Positions 23,976-36,593 are shown, numbered from the stretch's first letter. The stretch: 64,000 nucleotides of DNA from Charina bottae (GCA_023362775.1 JALMGJ010000026.1:2211501-2275500); one strand, 5' to 3'. Notes: a model not told the origin generated them from the sequence alone. Numbers and translations are program-made.

Positions 23976-25188
23976 TATATGTCCCAAACTTACAGCCTTC
24001 CTGATGTGTTGGGCTTCAGTTCCCATAATCCCCATCCATGACCATTGGAAGGATGGGCACTGGAGTCTGACACATTTGGAAGGTTGGAGAAAGTGACGCA
24101 AAATAACGACAATTTAATTACTGTTGTTTCTAAAAGGTAGGTGGAAATATGAGTCGCTGTGCGTCTCCAACCTTTTTAGGACTTTGCTCCAGGTAGGATC
24201 CGCCCCAGGAATTCAGTACTTCTCACTTTCCAATCCTTTGGTAATGTTCGTTCCAACTTCTCAACCTAGGAAAGAAATTAAAACTTCCGATGAATAAAAT
24301 AGCTCACAATTTTTCTGGTACCCAAATTGCCAGAAATTTACCAAGCACAGGACATGCCAGCTTTTACTTCCTACCCCCCCCACACACACACACACACTTT
24401 CTTTTTCTATTAAAAGCAGGAATCTTTCCTCCTTAGCTGCAAAAGCAAGCTTTAAGTGTACCAACAGTGCCTGATGATATCTCTACAGACAGCCTGATAG
24501 GATTTTTTTCAAGATAGGAAGAAACAGAACTTTAAATGGCAAAGCGTGCTGTGTGGTTTGAAAGCCTGCACATTCCTAACTAACACCAGTGGGCTGAATG
24601 AAAGACACTTTGAACTGCCAGTGGACAAATACTCCTGGATGCATCCCCAAGGAAGTACATCTGTAGCTAATGTTTATACGTCGTCAGAATTAATTTGCCA
24701 GAACAAATCTATTTCATCCAGTGGTTTTCATTCAAAAAGCACCACCTATGTACTCATTACAAGCAATCATTCATACCTGATAAGGTCTCTGGCCCCTGAA
24801 TTCAGTTGTCATAGTGAACACGAGCTTACTCTTTGCATCAATTCACAGGGACAAAAAAGCCACATCAAACAGACATATGTTCTGTGGAAAAGGAGGGATT
24901 TTTGACTACACGGTAGCTTCAGCCAATTTTATTAGAATACTCTTTCTAATATTATAAATGAAGGCCAAAGTGGGTTTTTTTTTCCATATCTAGGCACCAC
25001 ACAGGTTGGACATGTTGACTCAAGACACTTAAAATCTCAGGGACTGAATTAGCATAAGGCACAAAGCTTGCTAGTGTTAAACTAGGTTTATTTTTGTGGG
25101 TTAGTATGTGGTGTGAACCCCCTCGATTTGGTTAGTTTATGATTCAATGTATCACATAAAGCCAGAAAATGGAGTAATTCAGGAACTA
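23976..25188. other. First-intron stretch without recognised gene
   Basis: Mostly unique-looking AT-rich sequence. A degraded palindrome-like piece (TTGGGCTTCAGTTCCCATAA) lies at about 24.01-24.09 kb and a short (CA)n at 24.38 kb. No coding exon is visible. Confidence 0.6.
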
Positions 25189-25594
25189 CAGGTAGTCCTC
25201 GCTTAACAACCATTTGTTTAGTGATGGTTCAGACTTACGACGGTGCTGAAAAAACGGACTTGCATCCAATCCTCACACTTAAGACTGTCGCAGTGTTCCC
25301 CGTGGTCACATGATCATGATTTGGGGCCTTGGCAACCGGTTCACATTTATGACCGTTGCAGTGTCCCGTGGTCACGTGATTGCCATTTTCAACCTTCCCG
25401 GCCAGCTTCTGGCAAGCAAATTCAATGGGGAACCGCGTGATTCGCTTAATGACCGCAGTGATTCGCTTAGCGTCCCCAGTGATTCGCTTAACGACCACCA
25501 CAAAAAGGTTGTAAAATCGAGTCTGATTGATGACCACTTCACTTAGCAACCGAAATTCTGGTCCCAATTGTGGCTGTTAAGCGAGGACTACCTG
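25189..25594. mobile_element. Tigger/pogo-like non-autonomous DNA transposon
   Basis: TA|CAGGTAGTCCTCGCTTAAC start and GCGAGGACTACCTG|TA end; interior contains repeated GATTCGCTTAACGACC-type blocks. Confidence 0.82.
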
Positions 25595-25686
25595 TAAGTT
25601 AAGTGTGTGGTGTGAATGGGCTCAAGTTATTTCCCTGCTCACTCTCAGCAATCTGAAGTAAACTTCCTAAACCAAAATCTCTAAAT

Positions 25687-25778
25687 CAGTGTTTCTCAAC
25701 CTTGGCAACTTGAAGATGTATGGAATTCTGGGAGTTGAGGTCCATACATCTTCAAGCTGCCAAGGTTGAGAAACACTG
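25687..25778. mobile_element. Palindromic hAT-like MITE (short)
   Basis: CAGTGTTTCTCAACC to GGTTGAGAAACACTG, flanked by CTCTAAAT and CTTTAAAT (7 of 8 identical), an aged target duplication. Confidence 0.85.
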
Positions 25779-26214
25779 CTTTAAATCCTTGGCTTGCAGA
25801 AACGCATGTTCCAATCAAACAATAATATCTGCTCATTTCCAGCAATGCAATCTGGTGCCAAACCAATCTATTTTTACTGCTAGATGCAGGGAGCAAATGG
25901 CTTATCTGCCCGTACTGTTTTCATTGCTGTTACTACTATAATGCGAGGATTACATAACAGCTTTCACTTGCCTACTGCAAAAGTTGATCACATGTTTTAG
26001 CTTCTCCCAAAATACTGAAACCTCAATTAACCCAAAGGGGTGGTCAGACACAACACGTTGCCTCCTAAAAAAAGCTAACCCAGTTTAAAACTGACCAAGT
26101 TCACCCTGTTGTGCGAATGCGGCCACTGGCACTTCAACGACACGGCGAAAGCACGTTGTGTGAACAGAGTCGAGTTGACACGGCTTGTAAGACACTAGAA
26201 AGAGTGAGAGCAAG

Positions 26215-26345
26215 TCCCACTCCCTTTTCACACTGAAGATGTTGCCTAGCCTGGCAATGAAACGTCTGCAAGAAAACAACAGGGCTCAGAGAGCACCAAG
26301 GACTCCACAGTTCAACCCTGAGCTACAAATATTCTCTTCGATTGA
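26215..26345 (+). mobile_element. Retroelement fragment with hammerhead-like core
   Basis: CTGAAGA (26,233-26,239), T, GTTGCC, loop TAGCCT, GGCAAT, GAAAC (26,259-26,263), GTC (26,264-26,266). The following ACAGGGCTCAGAGAGCACCA looks like a widespread reptile repeat that I associate with Penelope-like elements; that class assignment is inference. Confidence 0.5.
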
Positions 26346-26818
26346 GACACTAGAAAATTTACACTGGAAAGCAACTGAAGAAGGGCAACCCGAACCCGCC
26401 CTCCCAACTCCCCTGGGGCGTTGGGCGACTTTCTAAATTGGTTGAGCAGGTCACTGTTCCCAGAGGACAAGCATTCAAAGTATGGTACAAATGCCAGCAG
26501 GAATGTCAAGTCTGTATTTGTCCTGCCTCTGCACTTCAGAAGAACGGACTGCCAAAACACGCAACTTTAATGGGCAAGGAATTAATGGCAGCAATCCACA
26601 CATTGTGCAAAGCTGTGGTTGGTCTGAATCACTGTGGTTGCTTTCAATAAATGTTGAAATGTTATTTATAAAAAGAATAAAGGCGGGATAAAAATTAATA
26701 AAATAAAATAAATAAACAAACAAGCAAGCCACAATTGGCTGGACAAACACCAAAACGCTCAGCCATAACCACGGTTTACCTACCACCGTGGTTAGCTTCC
26801 CAACCTCCAACCTCCATA

Positions 26819-27047
26819 CAGGTAGTCCTTGTTTAGCGACTGCCTCCTTTAGCGACCATTCGCACTTACAGCAGTGATGAAAAAGTAACTTTGCGACCAA
26901 TCCTTGCATTTGCAACCTTTGCAGGTCTGCAAAGCAGAGGAAAGCTGAAGTCAGATCATAAACACAGTCGCGGTTTCACTTAGTGACCGTTTTGCTTAAT
27001 GACCAAGTTGCCAGTCCCAATTGTGGTCGCTAAATGAGGACGACCTG
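26819..27047. mobile_element. Tigger/pogo-like element, internally deleted
   Basis: TA|CAGGTAGTCCTTG start and GAGGACGACCTG|TA end; about 230 bp instead of about 400 bp. Confidence 0.78.
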
Positions 27048-28224
27048 TATTGCCTTAAGCAGAGAGGCTAAGAGGAGAGGAGGAAGAGTGATATTGCCCT
27101 TTTGCAGGCAAATATTCTTTAGTACCAATCTCTCACTTCCCAGACAGAGCATAACATTTTGGGAGGTTTTCGCGGATACAGCCAGGGGGCAGTGCTGCAC
27201 CCGCCATCTGTGTTTTCCGCGCTGTGGCTGGCACCTTCCCCAGCCACCCTGCCCCACCTCTCACGCCATGCCAATTTCCTGAGTCCTCAAGAAAGTTTTC
27301 CATGCTCAGGCCGTGCCTGAAAGCTGATCAGCCCCAACAAAAAGAGGAGGAGGAAATGCTTTGAAAAGCTCCGGCTGACATCAGCTCTGCAAGTTTGCTC
27401 TGGAGAAGCTTCGGGAACCAGGATTTGAACCAGAACATCCCACCGAGGTCCTGCAAAGGGGGCAAAGAGTGGCCCAGGACCTGCTTTGAGGCTTTAATCC
27501 CGGTCTTCTTGCAAACCTCCTGAGATTTCAGAGCTAGAAACAAAGGAGTTTTCTGTGCGTTTGCTGCATAGACTTCTCAGAGAGAGAAAGAGAGAAAACT
27601 GGATTCGTTTGCGGTCAAATTCCTTGCCCTGCAACAGTTGAAAACAGGGGTGGGTGGGTTGGTTTGGTATGAGGGCACACACAAACACCCACATCTTCGG
27701 GAAAGGATATAAACAAGGCTGGAATGCATTATCAACAGGACAGGGGTTGCAGATAAGCCCCCTGAGTGTGTTGCACATACACAAGGCATTCCTTTCTTGG
27801 GTGAATTCACACACCACCCTTAACCAGGTCATTTGCACATCTTGGTTAGTCTGGACTGGCTACTTTGGTGGATTAACACGTCGTGCACACCCAACCTGTT
27901 GGGTTCATTCCGATCGATACCGAGAAAGAAGGTTAAACAGCAATCAAGTTCAGTGTATTGTGCAAACCCCACCTTTATTTCTCCTATTCTACACCTTCTC
28001 TCCTTCCTCATCATCTCTTATTTCCCCCAAAAAAAAAGTTTGGAATAGTTAAAAAAAAATTCCAATCAAACCTATTAATTATACTTTCAACATGTTCTAA
28101 AAGCTGTCACCTTCACCTTAACAGATTTCAGGCTAGTGTGCAATAACAGAAGTGCAAGGCTTGGTTCATTATTGAGTTCATGCAACAATTCAAAATAGGA
28201 TCCGTATATAAAAGCCCTCCTAAA
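27048..28224. other. First-intron stretch without recognised gene
   Basis: No repeat or exon that I can name. Short open frames at 27.5-28.0 kb lack any family motif and are overlapped by frames on the other strand. Confidence 0.6.
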
Positions 28225-28498
28225 AAGGAACAGAAACTCCGCGTGACGGAGGGATCTCGCGCACCAGCCCCAGCTCTTGCCAACCTAGCAATTCGAAAGC
28301 ATGCAAATGCAAGTAGATGAATAGGTACCACTTCGGTGGGATGGTAACAGCGTTCCGCGTGCGTCATGCCAGCCACATGACCGCGGAAGCGTCTTCGGAC
28401 AGTGCTGGCTCTTCGGCTAACAAACGGAGATGAGCACCGGCCCCTAGAGTCGGACACGACTGCACAGATGTGCGGGGGGTACCTTTACCTTTAAAAAG
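28225..28498 (+). mobile_element. Sauria-type SINE, head truncated
   Basis: Body segments CCAGCTCTTGCCAACCTAGC, GGTAACAGCGTTCCGCG, GGACAGTGCTGGCTCTTCGG and the 3' end CTAGAGTCGGACACGACTGC ... CCTTTACCTTTA identify the squamate Sauria SINE. The tRNA-like head is missing. Confidence 0.88.
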
Positions 28499-28836
28499 GA
28501 ACAGAGGAAGAGGAAAAGGAAGGACTTTTATTTCCACCAACCCTCTTATTTGAGAATTGTATTTCACCTCTTTGTGAGCATCCACAGTAGATGACTCTGC
28601 TTGAACAAATCACATTTTGGCAATCCGAAGTTGTGCAACAATCAGCCTTCAAAACGCTGACATGTATTTTTTTTAGACTAGTGCCGAAAATCTGTTTTTG
28701 ATGGCAAGCGTGTCTGTAAATGTATCTTGGCATAAAGCCTCCCATCCCAATTCATCCTTTGGAAAGGAGGAGCAAGTAATTCTGCATGTTACTGCAGGTC
28801 CTCTTGTACTACTGCCTCAAATAATAGGGACTAGAC

Positions 28837-28975
28837 CAGTGTTTCTCAACCTTAGCAACTTCAAGATGTCTGGACTTCAACTCCCAGAATTGCCCAGCCA
28901 GCTGCTGCTGCTGGCTGAGGAATTCTGGGAATTGAAGTCCAGACACCTTAAAGTTGCTGAGGTTGAGGAACACTG
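28837..28975. mobile_element. Palindromic hAT-like MITE with 8 bp target duplication
   Basis: CAGTGTTTCTCAACC to GAGGAACACTG; perfect flanking repeat GACTAGAC (28,829-28,836; 28,976-28,983). Confidence 0.9.
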
Positions 28976-28989
28976 GACTAGACACTTGC

Positions 28990-30415
28990 TTGAGAAAAGA
29001 AAGTTGAACCCAGATCATTCCTAGCATTGCCAGGCCAACTTCCCCTTGCCTTCCTCAGTGGATAAGGCAATGCTTAACATCCTGCAAAGGGAAAATTTTT
29101 CTCTGGATACAGAGACAGTGATAAATAACATTATTTGTTCTCTTGTAGCCATGAGTTTCGGAGGCTTCATATCTCTTGTGAAAGAATGTCAAAGATTTAT
29201 TATTATTCTAGAGCAGCATAAAAACTAACTTCAAACATTAACTCAACAATCTCCCTCCACCCCAAAACCTCTGCAAAAATCTCCTTTATTTTTCCGTTTC
29301 TATTTATTTACAACTGTGTTTATTTACAACTAGTTTCTGTTTCTTTTTTTTAATTATTATTTTATTATTTAAAATATATATTAAACACATATAAACAATT
29401 ATACATATACTTACAATGTATACAACATATTTACATTTCAGACATTTTCACATACAAAAAGGACAATAAAAAGAGAAGAAGCAAAAAAAAAAAAAAGGGA
29501 GGAGAAAGGAAAGGAGAGAGAAAGAAAAAAAAAAGAAATAAATGACAACATATAAACTTTAACTAGTTTCTGTTTCCGTCCAACTAGTTCAAAACATTTC
29601 TAAAAAGTTGATCCAGGGCACACAGCATGAAAAACATAATGCTCGACAAAATAAACTCTGATCTTTTCAGGTTATAAATGTAGGTAGAGAAATACCCTCA
29701 AAACTTTCTTGCAAAAGATAAACCTCGAGCTTTATTTAGTTCTGGCTGTGCAGATCCTTTAATTCCTCATTTGCTAGCGATTGCTGTATTTTGGAGAATT
29801 CTGAAACTAACTTAATGCCCACCACTTCCAAAACCTTTGGGAGAAAACACTTGTGCATTTGTCTCATTCCAAAGCAATTTCATCTGTGCAGCATCGTCAT
29901 GTTTATGTAATGATCTGTACTCTTTCCCACCCACTTCCTCCCCAACACTACTAGAGTTTCCGAAGTTTGGCTAAAATTCTAAAAAATAGAGCTTGGGCCT
30001 GCCCCGACCACATTATTTCCTGGAGAAATGCCTTTCTAGTCAACTTTGTAAATGCTGATGATTTTGCAAAATTATTCCAGGAATCTAGTTAGGCTGCTGT
30101 ACTCCGTGGTTTGTTAAACCAAAGGGACACACCCTGGAAATCTATTTAAGAAGCTCACTGATAGGGACAGGGCTGTGTGGTAGGTGATTTGCACACTGGG
30201 AATGAATAAATGCCACACCTTAGTGGTTGCAGTTTCTTTAATGCATCAATTAATGTGTTTCTTTGATTGCATCATAATTGAGATTGTGACGCCAGGTCTT
30301 GAGCCCAGCAAATACGGTTGGAACATCCCAACAATTATCTTGGATCACTGCGGTTTGGGGTGTTGAAAGTTATAGATCAGTAACAGTTGGGAGTTGAAAG
30401 GTGGTTAAGGTTTAA
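28990..30415. other. First-intron stretch without recognised gene
   Basis: AT-rich; a poly-purine/low-complexity block lies at 29.34-29.57 kb. No exon or named repeat. Confidence 0.55.
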
Positions 30416-30419
30416 ATCA

Positions 30420-30598
30420 AACTTTTCCAACACATCTGAGGTCCAGCAGGCAGAGGACCTGGAATTCCCCAACCAGCATGCTCCCAGAATTCCCCAGCCA
30501 GCAACTCTCAGAATTCCCCAACCAGCATGCTGGCTGCGGAATTCTGGGAGTTGAAGTCCACACATCTTGGAGCTGCCAAGTTTGAAAAACACTGATTT
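30420..30598. mobile_element. Degraded palindromic hAT-like MITE with duplicated centre
   Basis: Several CAGAATTCCCCA(G/A)CCAGCA blocks occur in tandem, then GGAATTCTGGGAGTTGAAGT and a TTTGAAAAACACTG right end. The left arm is diverged. Confidence 0.7.
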
Positions 30599-30599
30599 A

Positions 30600-31633
30600 C
30601 ATGAAGCCTCCTCTGAGTTTTCCTCTGCCCCTGATGAATACCTGGGCATTTCCTTATAATTTTCTTCTAGATCAGCCCAAGTCGGTTGTGTGCCACCTAG
30701 CTGGACAAGACTCCTTAAGAACACCTTAAAAATCAGCGCTGCTTCTTCATTTCCCTTGTTCCATTTTTACGCACTGTCCTTTGATAGCAAGAGATCATCA
30801 GAAGTTGCGATTTACAGCCATCAGCCATCGTTCTTTGCAGCAACCCCCAGCCAAGAAGTGGGTCAGGGGAAAATATTAGCAGCGGGGCAAGTCTGCTATT
30901 TAAAATATTTCACCTCTGGCATTCGAAGGCTGAAGGGGCCAGTCTGTCTTCTGCAGACGCATCGAGGGGTGGCTGGGGCTAAAAGAATGCACTTGGCCTG
31001 TGTGTCTTCCAAACTGGGAAATTCCTGGATAATTAAGGCGTCCCTAAAAAAGATGTTTTTCTAGAGATGTTCCATGTAGGCCAAGGGTGCTGTCCTTTCC
31101 CACCAGAGACGGGTAAACAACCCCTGAATGATGGAAGGACCCAGAGATTCTTTAAAAACATGCTTGCTACCCCAGGACAGGATAAACCTTCCCGCATCTG
31201 CTATAGGTAAGATGCTGTGCAAGATGCAGAAAAAATCCGAAGACCAACACTGTCCCCTCCCCAAACACCCCTTGGACTCTCCTTGGCCAGCTGGAGGTGT
31301 AACTAGATCCGGAAAAGACCTAAAGGCTGCATTCACACAATGTGCTGAGTCAGTCTTAGGGCTTGTAGACGTGTACATCTTGGCATATTGTGTGAACTCA
31401 GCCCTTCTCATCCGTTAAACTGTCCCTTATTGTATTAACTCTGAAAATGGGTTAATTCGGAATCCAGGTTAAAGGTGTTGTGTGAATGCAGTCCGGGCAT
31501 ACACTGAGCCTAATCCGCAGTTTCTCAATTAACTTCAGATACCCCCTAAACTAAGAGAGCATGGAATCCTTATCTAATTTAAAACACAAGGTAATCAAAA
31601 ATTAAATATTTTGGGGACCTCTGTTCTAAGAGA
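30600..31633. other. First-intron stretch without recognised gene
   Basis: No coding exon or repeat that I can identify. Confidence 0.5.
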
Positions 31634-31970
31634 AAAAAAAGGTAAAGGTACCCCCCGCACATTTGTGCAGTCGTGTCCGACTCTAGGGGCCGGTGCTCAT
31701 CTCCGTTTGTTAGCCGAAGAGCCAGCGTTGTCCGAAGACGCTTCCACGGTCATGTGGCCGCATGATGTGCGCAGAACGCTGTTGCCTTCCCACCGAAGTG
31801 GTACCTATTCATCTACTTGCATTTGCCTGCTTTCAATTGCTAGGCTGGCAAGAGCTGGGGCGAGTGCGGGAGCTCACTCCGTCACGCAGGGCTAGGGATT
31901 CGAACCTCCGAACTTGCAATCTTCCGATCAACAAGCCTGGCGTCTTACCCGCTGAGCCACCACGCCCCTT
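31634..31970 (-). mobile_element. Full-length Sauria-type SINE
   Basis: On the minus strand it starts with a tRNA-like head containing an A box (TGGCTCAGCGGG) and B box (GGTTCGAATCC), followed by the Sauria body and the TCGGACACGACTGCACAAAT 3' region ending CCTTTACC. The two boxes are the internal RNA polymerase III promoter. Confidence 0.92.
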
Positions 31971-32026
31971 ACGCCCCCTTTTTTTTTTCTAAGAGAAAAG
32001 AGGCCCACAAAACTAGTTGCCCAGGA

Positions 32027-32052
32027 CTGATTGATTGATTGATTGATTGATC
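32027..32052. repeat. (GATT)n microsatellite
   Basis: Six to seven GATT units directly downstream of the SINE. Confidence 0.9.
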
Positions 32053-32199
32053 TCTCTCCTGGACTTCCTCCTGCAGATTTCTACCAGTTTTCATTTCATT
32101 TCCACCAGTTTTCATCCTGTGACCCAAAATCTTCCCTTGGAGCTTGACCCTAGCATGCAATACACACATCTGAACCCAGTGGGCCACCGCAGAGGGTCG

Positions 32200-32920
32200 A
32201 TTATTCAAACTGATACCTTGGAGGACAGTATCAAAGTTCAGGAAAATATGGACAAATTGGAACAGCGGGCAGAAACCAGCAAGATTAATTTCAAGAGCAA
32301 ATGGGAAGTTTTTGAAAAATCAAAGGCGTAAGTATAGGATGAGGAGAGACAGCAGCACATGTGATCTGGATTTCTTGGTGGATCACGAGTTGAGCATGAG
32401 GCAAGGGTGTGATGCAGCTGCAAACAAAGCCAATGTAATCCTAGGCTGCATCAAAAGAAGTCTCGTCTCAAGATCAAGAGAAGTCGTCACTCCTCTATGT
32501 TCTGGCTTGGTCAGACCACTCCTAAAATGTTGGGTTGGGCTTTTGGCACCTCATTCTAGGAAGGACATTGACAAACTGGAGCATGTCTGCAGGAAAGCAG
32601 ACAAGTGGATAAAGGGCTTGGAGGGAAAACATAAGGCAATGGGCACGTCTATCCTAGAGACTGGATGAGGAGACGTGAGAGAACCAATGCAGATTAAAAG
32701 GCAGGCAGAACTGTTCTGAGTAGTTCCAGGAAACAGGCCAGAAATCGGGGCCTTAAATGACAAGGAAGGAGAATTCAGCTGGACATCAAGGAGAATTTCC
32801 TCCTGGTAAGAGCTGTTCCAGAATGCTTCGCTGGAGGCAGAGGCTGCACAGAGGCAGGGGTTGGGTTGGGCTAGATCTCTAAGATTTCTTATCCTTGCAT
32901 TCTAGGATTCTAATCCCTTA
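32200..32920 (+). mobile_element. Degraded CR1-like LINE fragment
   Basis: The plus strand contains LVRPLLKCW and SRKDIDKLEHVCRKAD, resembling the RPHLEY...RKDI..LERVQRRA segment of CR1-type ORF2 C-termini, with stops. The end, near GGGTTGGGCTAGATCTCTAAG and CATTCTAGGATTCTAA, resembles a CR1 3' tail. Confidence 0.6.
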
Positions 32921-33192
32921 ACTGGAAGTATTTCCACTGAATTTATGAGACCTACTTCTAAGGGAACAAGGAAAGGAAAGGAGCTGTTCTTTTCAATTCC
33001 CCAAAGATATTTTAAGATCTGTTCCTCTTCTCTAATACCTGTTCCTCAACCCCTTAGATTGGGGTTGGCAATGTGTGGTCCAGCCCCCGCTTTTGTAGGG
33101 GGGGGCATGGGACACTTCTCTCTTTTTCCCCCGAAATAACTTTATTAGATTTTTTAAAATAAAGAGATAAAAAATATCAAGAACTAATAATT

Positions 33193-33232
33193 AAGGAGAG
33201 GAGAGGAGAGGAGAGGAGAGGAGAGGAGAGGG
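33193..33232. repeat. (GAGAG)n low-complexity tract
   Basis: Repeated GGAGA units in a purine-rich context. Confidence 0.85.
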
Positions 33233-33621
33233 AAAAAGTAAAGAATGAAAAAGTCAAACGTGCAGAAGGAAAAAGAAAAAGAAAATACACATTTGGACAC
33301 TTCTCCAACCCTAAAAAGTAGGTTGCGGGGTTTCCTTCCGTTTTAAGCCAGGCAATGCACCGCAGTTGTGTTTTTCACACGGCTTCAGGTTTGCACAACG
33401 CGTTCAACTCATCAAATCAGCAAGCATCTTTCCACGCGCTGAGCTGCAAAAAGGCTAACCAAGTTTCAAGCGATTCAAGCTCCACACATCACGCCAACAT
33501 GCTGCAACATTTCTCACTGACCTGGCTTAAACGTTTAATTAACTTTGCTTTTCAGGCATTAAAAGCAAGGCTAATTAAAACAGCTGCCAAAACTAAATGA
33601 AGTCAACAACAGCATACTACA

Positions 33622-34026
33622 CAGGTAGTCCTCGCTTAATGACGGTTCTTTTAACGACAGTCGAAGTCCCGACGGCCTCGGAAACAGTGCTTTATGACCT
33701 GTATTCACACTTACGACCGTTGCAAAACATTGCACCACCCCCGTGGTCACGTGATCGCAATTCGTGCACTTGGCAGCTGGCTCGCATTTACGACCAGTTG
33801 CAGCGTCCTGCGGTCACGTGATCGTGATTTGCAACCCTTTTTGCCAGTTTCTGGCAAAAAACATCCATTGGGCTTAACAAGCGCGGTGATTTGCTTAATG
33901 ACCCGTGATTCACTTAACAACCATCGGAAAAATGGTCGTAAAGCCAGGTCCGGTCAAGTGGTGACTCACTTAATGACCTTAACCAGTTTTCCGGTCCTAT
34001 TGTGGCCATTAAGTGAGGACTACCTG
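33622..34026. mobile_element. Tigger/pogo-like non-autonomous DNA transposon
   Basis: CAGGTAGTCCTCGCTTAATG start and AAGTGAGGACTACCTG|TA end; left TA has decayed to CA. Confidence 0.78.
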
Positions 34027-34859
34027 TATAAGAGAAACACGATGCCCCGTTCTCACATCTGAATTCATATGTAACTTCAGTGGTGGAGAAATCCAAACTC
34101 TCCTTGTGTCCCAATGGTCATAGTATGTCTTCTTGCAATTTGTCGGGGGGAAAAAAATCATTTTTCTGGTTGGTGTTTTCCTGGGATTTGCAAGATCCTG
34201 CAAGGAAACATCAGGAGGATCCTGCGAAGGATCCCTCATCATCTCAAAAGAAAAAGGGTCAAGAAAGAAAAGGAAGGCCCAAACGCCGGAAAGGAGGATG
34301 CAGATGGGTCAAATCTGCACTAATGGGCGAAAATTATTAGCCTTGGAAGGAGGCCAAGCCAGGGAAAAGGCAAATCAAGAGATTGTGTGGCATTCTTGAA
34401 CAACAAACACACACCCACCCCAAAAGATAAAGAACCAGATGAGATAAAAGGAAGCAGTTCCAAGCCTCAAGATAGCAGGAACTAGGCTATTTCACCCAAG
34501 GGGTGAAATAGGGTTGCCCACCCAGGCCCAGCCAAGATGCTCCCTCCACGGTTTCCCCAAAGGATGGGGTGGCTACACATCTCGCTGGCCCAGTTCCAGC
34601 CGGACAACCAGCTGGTAGGACATAATCCTCGGCCAAGGAGGCGGAGGGGTGGACTCTGCAGCAGCCTGAGACCGGGCGGGAGGTGAGGGTGCTGTTTTAT
34701 CAGGGAACAGTCCCTTGCAGTAGAGTCACAGATGCCCAGCGCATCACAGCATCTCTGGTAGATGATGATCTAGCTCGGTTTGAAGGGAGAACTCACGACT
34801 TCTTGTGGCAGCCTGTTCTGCCGGCTGACAGCCTGCACGGGTGGGACATCTCTGCCAAT

Positions 34860-35130
34860 TTCTAGCCTGAACCTCGTTCCATTTAATAGCAGCCTACTGG
34901 TTCTGGTCCTGCCCTCTGGACAAACAGAGAATAAATCCACTCCCTTTTCTGTGGGTCACCCTATCAGATCTCCCCTCGGTCTCTTTTTCTATAGGCTACC
35001 CCAATCTTTCACTGGCTTTGTTTCCAGACCCTTCACCATCTTGATAGCCATCCTTCAAACTCGCTCCAGTTTGTCAGTGTCTTTTGTAGACTTTAGGGAC
35101 CAGAACTGGAGAAATGATTTCAAATGGGTC
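34860..35130 (-). mobile_element. CR1-like LINE fragment, minus orientation
   Basis: The minus strand contains GACACTGACAAACTGGAGCG, the same segment as RKDIDKLEHV at 32.5 kb, followed by diverged sequence. Confidence 0.5.
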
Positions 35131-35585
35131 AGAGGCAGACTCCAATTCCCATCATCCCCCTCACTGGCCCGACCATGCTGGCTTGGGATGGTGGCACTTG
35201 TAGTCCCATTAGTGCCCTCCAGAAAAACCACTCTCATTCTTCCCATCCCGTGATGCATTCTCATTCCGTTTCATGAATTCTTTTGACATTCTAATCATAG
35301 CAGAAAACCATTTCCTTTTCCTGAAATTCTCCGGGGTGGTGTGTGGGTTTTCTTACGTGTCACTCCCCACCCACCCTGCCCTAGTGGCCAGAAAAATTGG
35401 GAAGAAATTGCCAAGCATCGGAGAAAAACAGAATCCTCTTTTGCAAGGGAAGAAAACGCCTAGAGAAATTGGAAGTCCAACATACTTGCAGGATGCCAAG
35501 TGGGTAACTCAGGGTTAACTTCAGGTGTCTTCTTTAACTCCTCTCAGCAATGGATTGTGGGAATTGTAGTCTGAAACTTCTAAAG

Positions 35586-35719
35586 CAGTGTTTCTCAACC
35601 TTGGCCACTTGAAGAGGGGTGGACTTCAACTCCCAGAATTCCCCAGCCAGCACGCTGGCTGGGGAATTCTGGGAGTTGAAGTCCACCCCTCTTCAAGTGG
35701 CCAAGGTTGAGAAACACTG
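35586..35719. mobile_element. Palindromic hAT-like MITE
   Basis: Near-perfect arms of about 60 bp with CAGTG/CACTG ends; flanks TTCTAAAG and TTCTAGAG (7 of 8 identical). Confidence 0.88.
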
Positions 35720-35880
35720 TTCTAGAGAGTCCCAGGCACGCTTCCCAACTTTTAAAGACATGGGCTGTTTTTCCAAGCCTTGCCCTTTTCCACTAGGCTC
35801 TTATCATAAGATCGCACAGACACATTTCCATGACTCCAGAGTCCTTTTCCAACCCTGCATCCTCCTGAGCCTGTTTTTGC

Positions 35881-36593
35881 TTGAGGAAGGGAGGACCACA
35901 TGCGGTCAAACACAGGGCCTCTTTTGCAGACGGCACCAGCTTGATTGATGACTGGCAAATAGAGGGAGAAAACATGGAGGCAGTGACAGACTTTGTATTT
36001 CTAGGCGCAAAGATTACTGCAGACGCTGACTGCAGCCAGGAAATCAGAAGACGTCTACTTCTTGGGAGGAGAGCAATGGCAAATCTTGATAAAATAGTTA
36101 AGAGCAGAGACATCACACTGACAACAAAGGTCTGCATAGTTAAAGCGATGGTATTCTCCGTAGTAACCTATGGCTGCGAGAGCTGGACCATAAGGAAGGC
36201 TGAGCGAAGGAAGATAGATGCTTTTGAACTGTGGTGTTGGAGGAGAATTCTGAGAGTGCCTTGGGCTGCAAGAAGATCAAACCAGTCCATACTCCAGGAA
36301 ATCAAGCCAGACTGCTCACTTGAGGGAATGATATTAAAGGCAAAACTGAAGGACTTTGGCCACATAATGAGAAGACAGGATACCCTGGAGAAGAAGCTGA
36401 TGCTAGGGAAAGTGGAAGGCAGAAGGAAGAGGGGACGACCAAGGGCAAGGTGGATGGATGATATTCTGGAGGCGACGGACTCGACCATGGGGGAGCTGGG
36501 GATGGTGACGGCCGACAGGAAGCTCTGGCGCGGGCTGGTCCATGAAGTCACGAAGAGTCAGAAGCGACTGAACGAATAAACAACAAAAAAGCC
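35881..36593 (+). mobile_element. RTE-type LINE 3' end of a second, diverged subfamily
   Basis: Open frame 35,881-36,579 shares EIRRRLLLGRRAMANLDKIV, YGCESWTIRKAERRKIDAFE and RRILRVPWAARRSNQSILQE with BovB, but the C-terminus differs (MGELGMVTADRKLWRGLVHE, ending KRLNE). The tail is AATAAACAACAAAAAA. It is 5' truncated and has no reverse transcriptase. Confidence 0.9.

Noticed and set aside
31880..31970. tRNA gene
   Set aside because: A and B boxes are present but belong to the head of a Sauria SINE with a complete body and tail.
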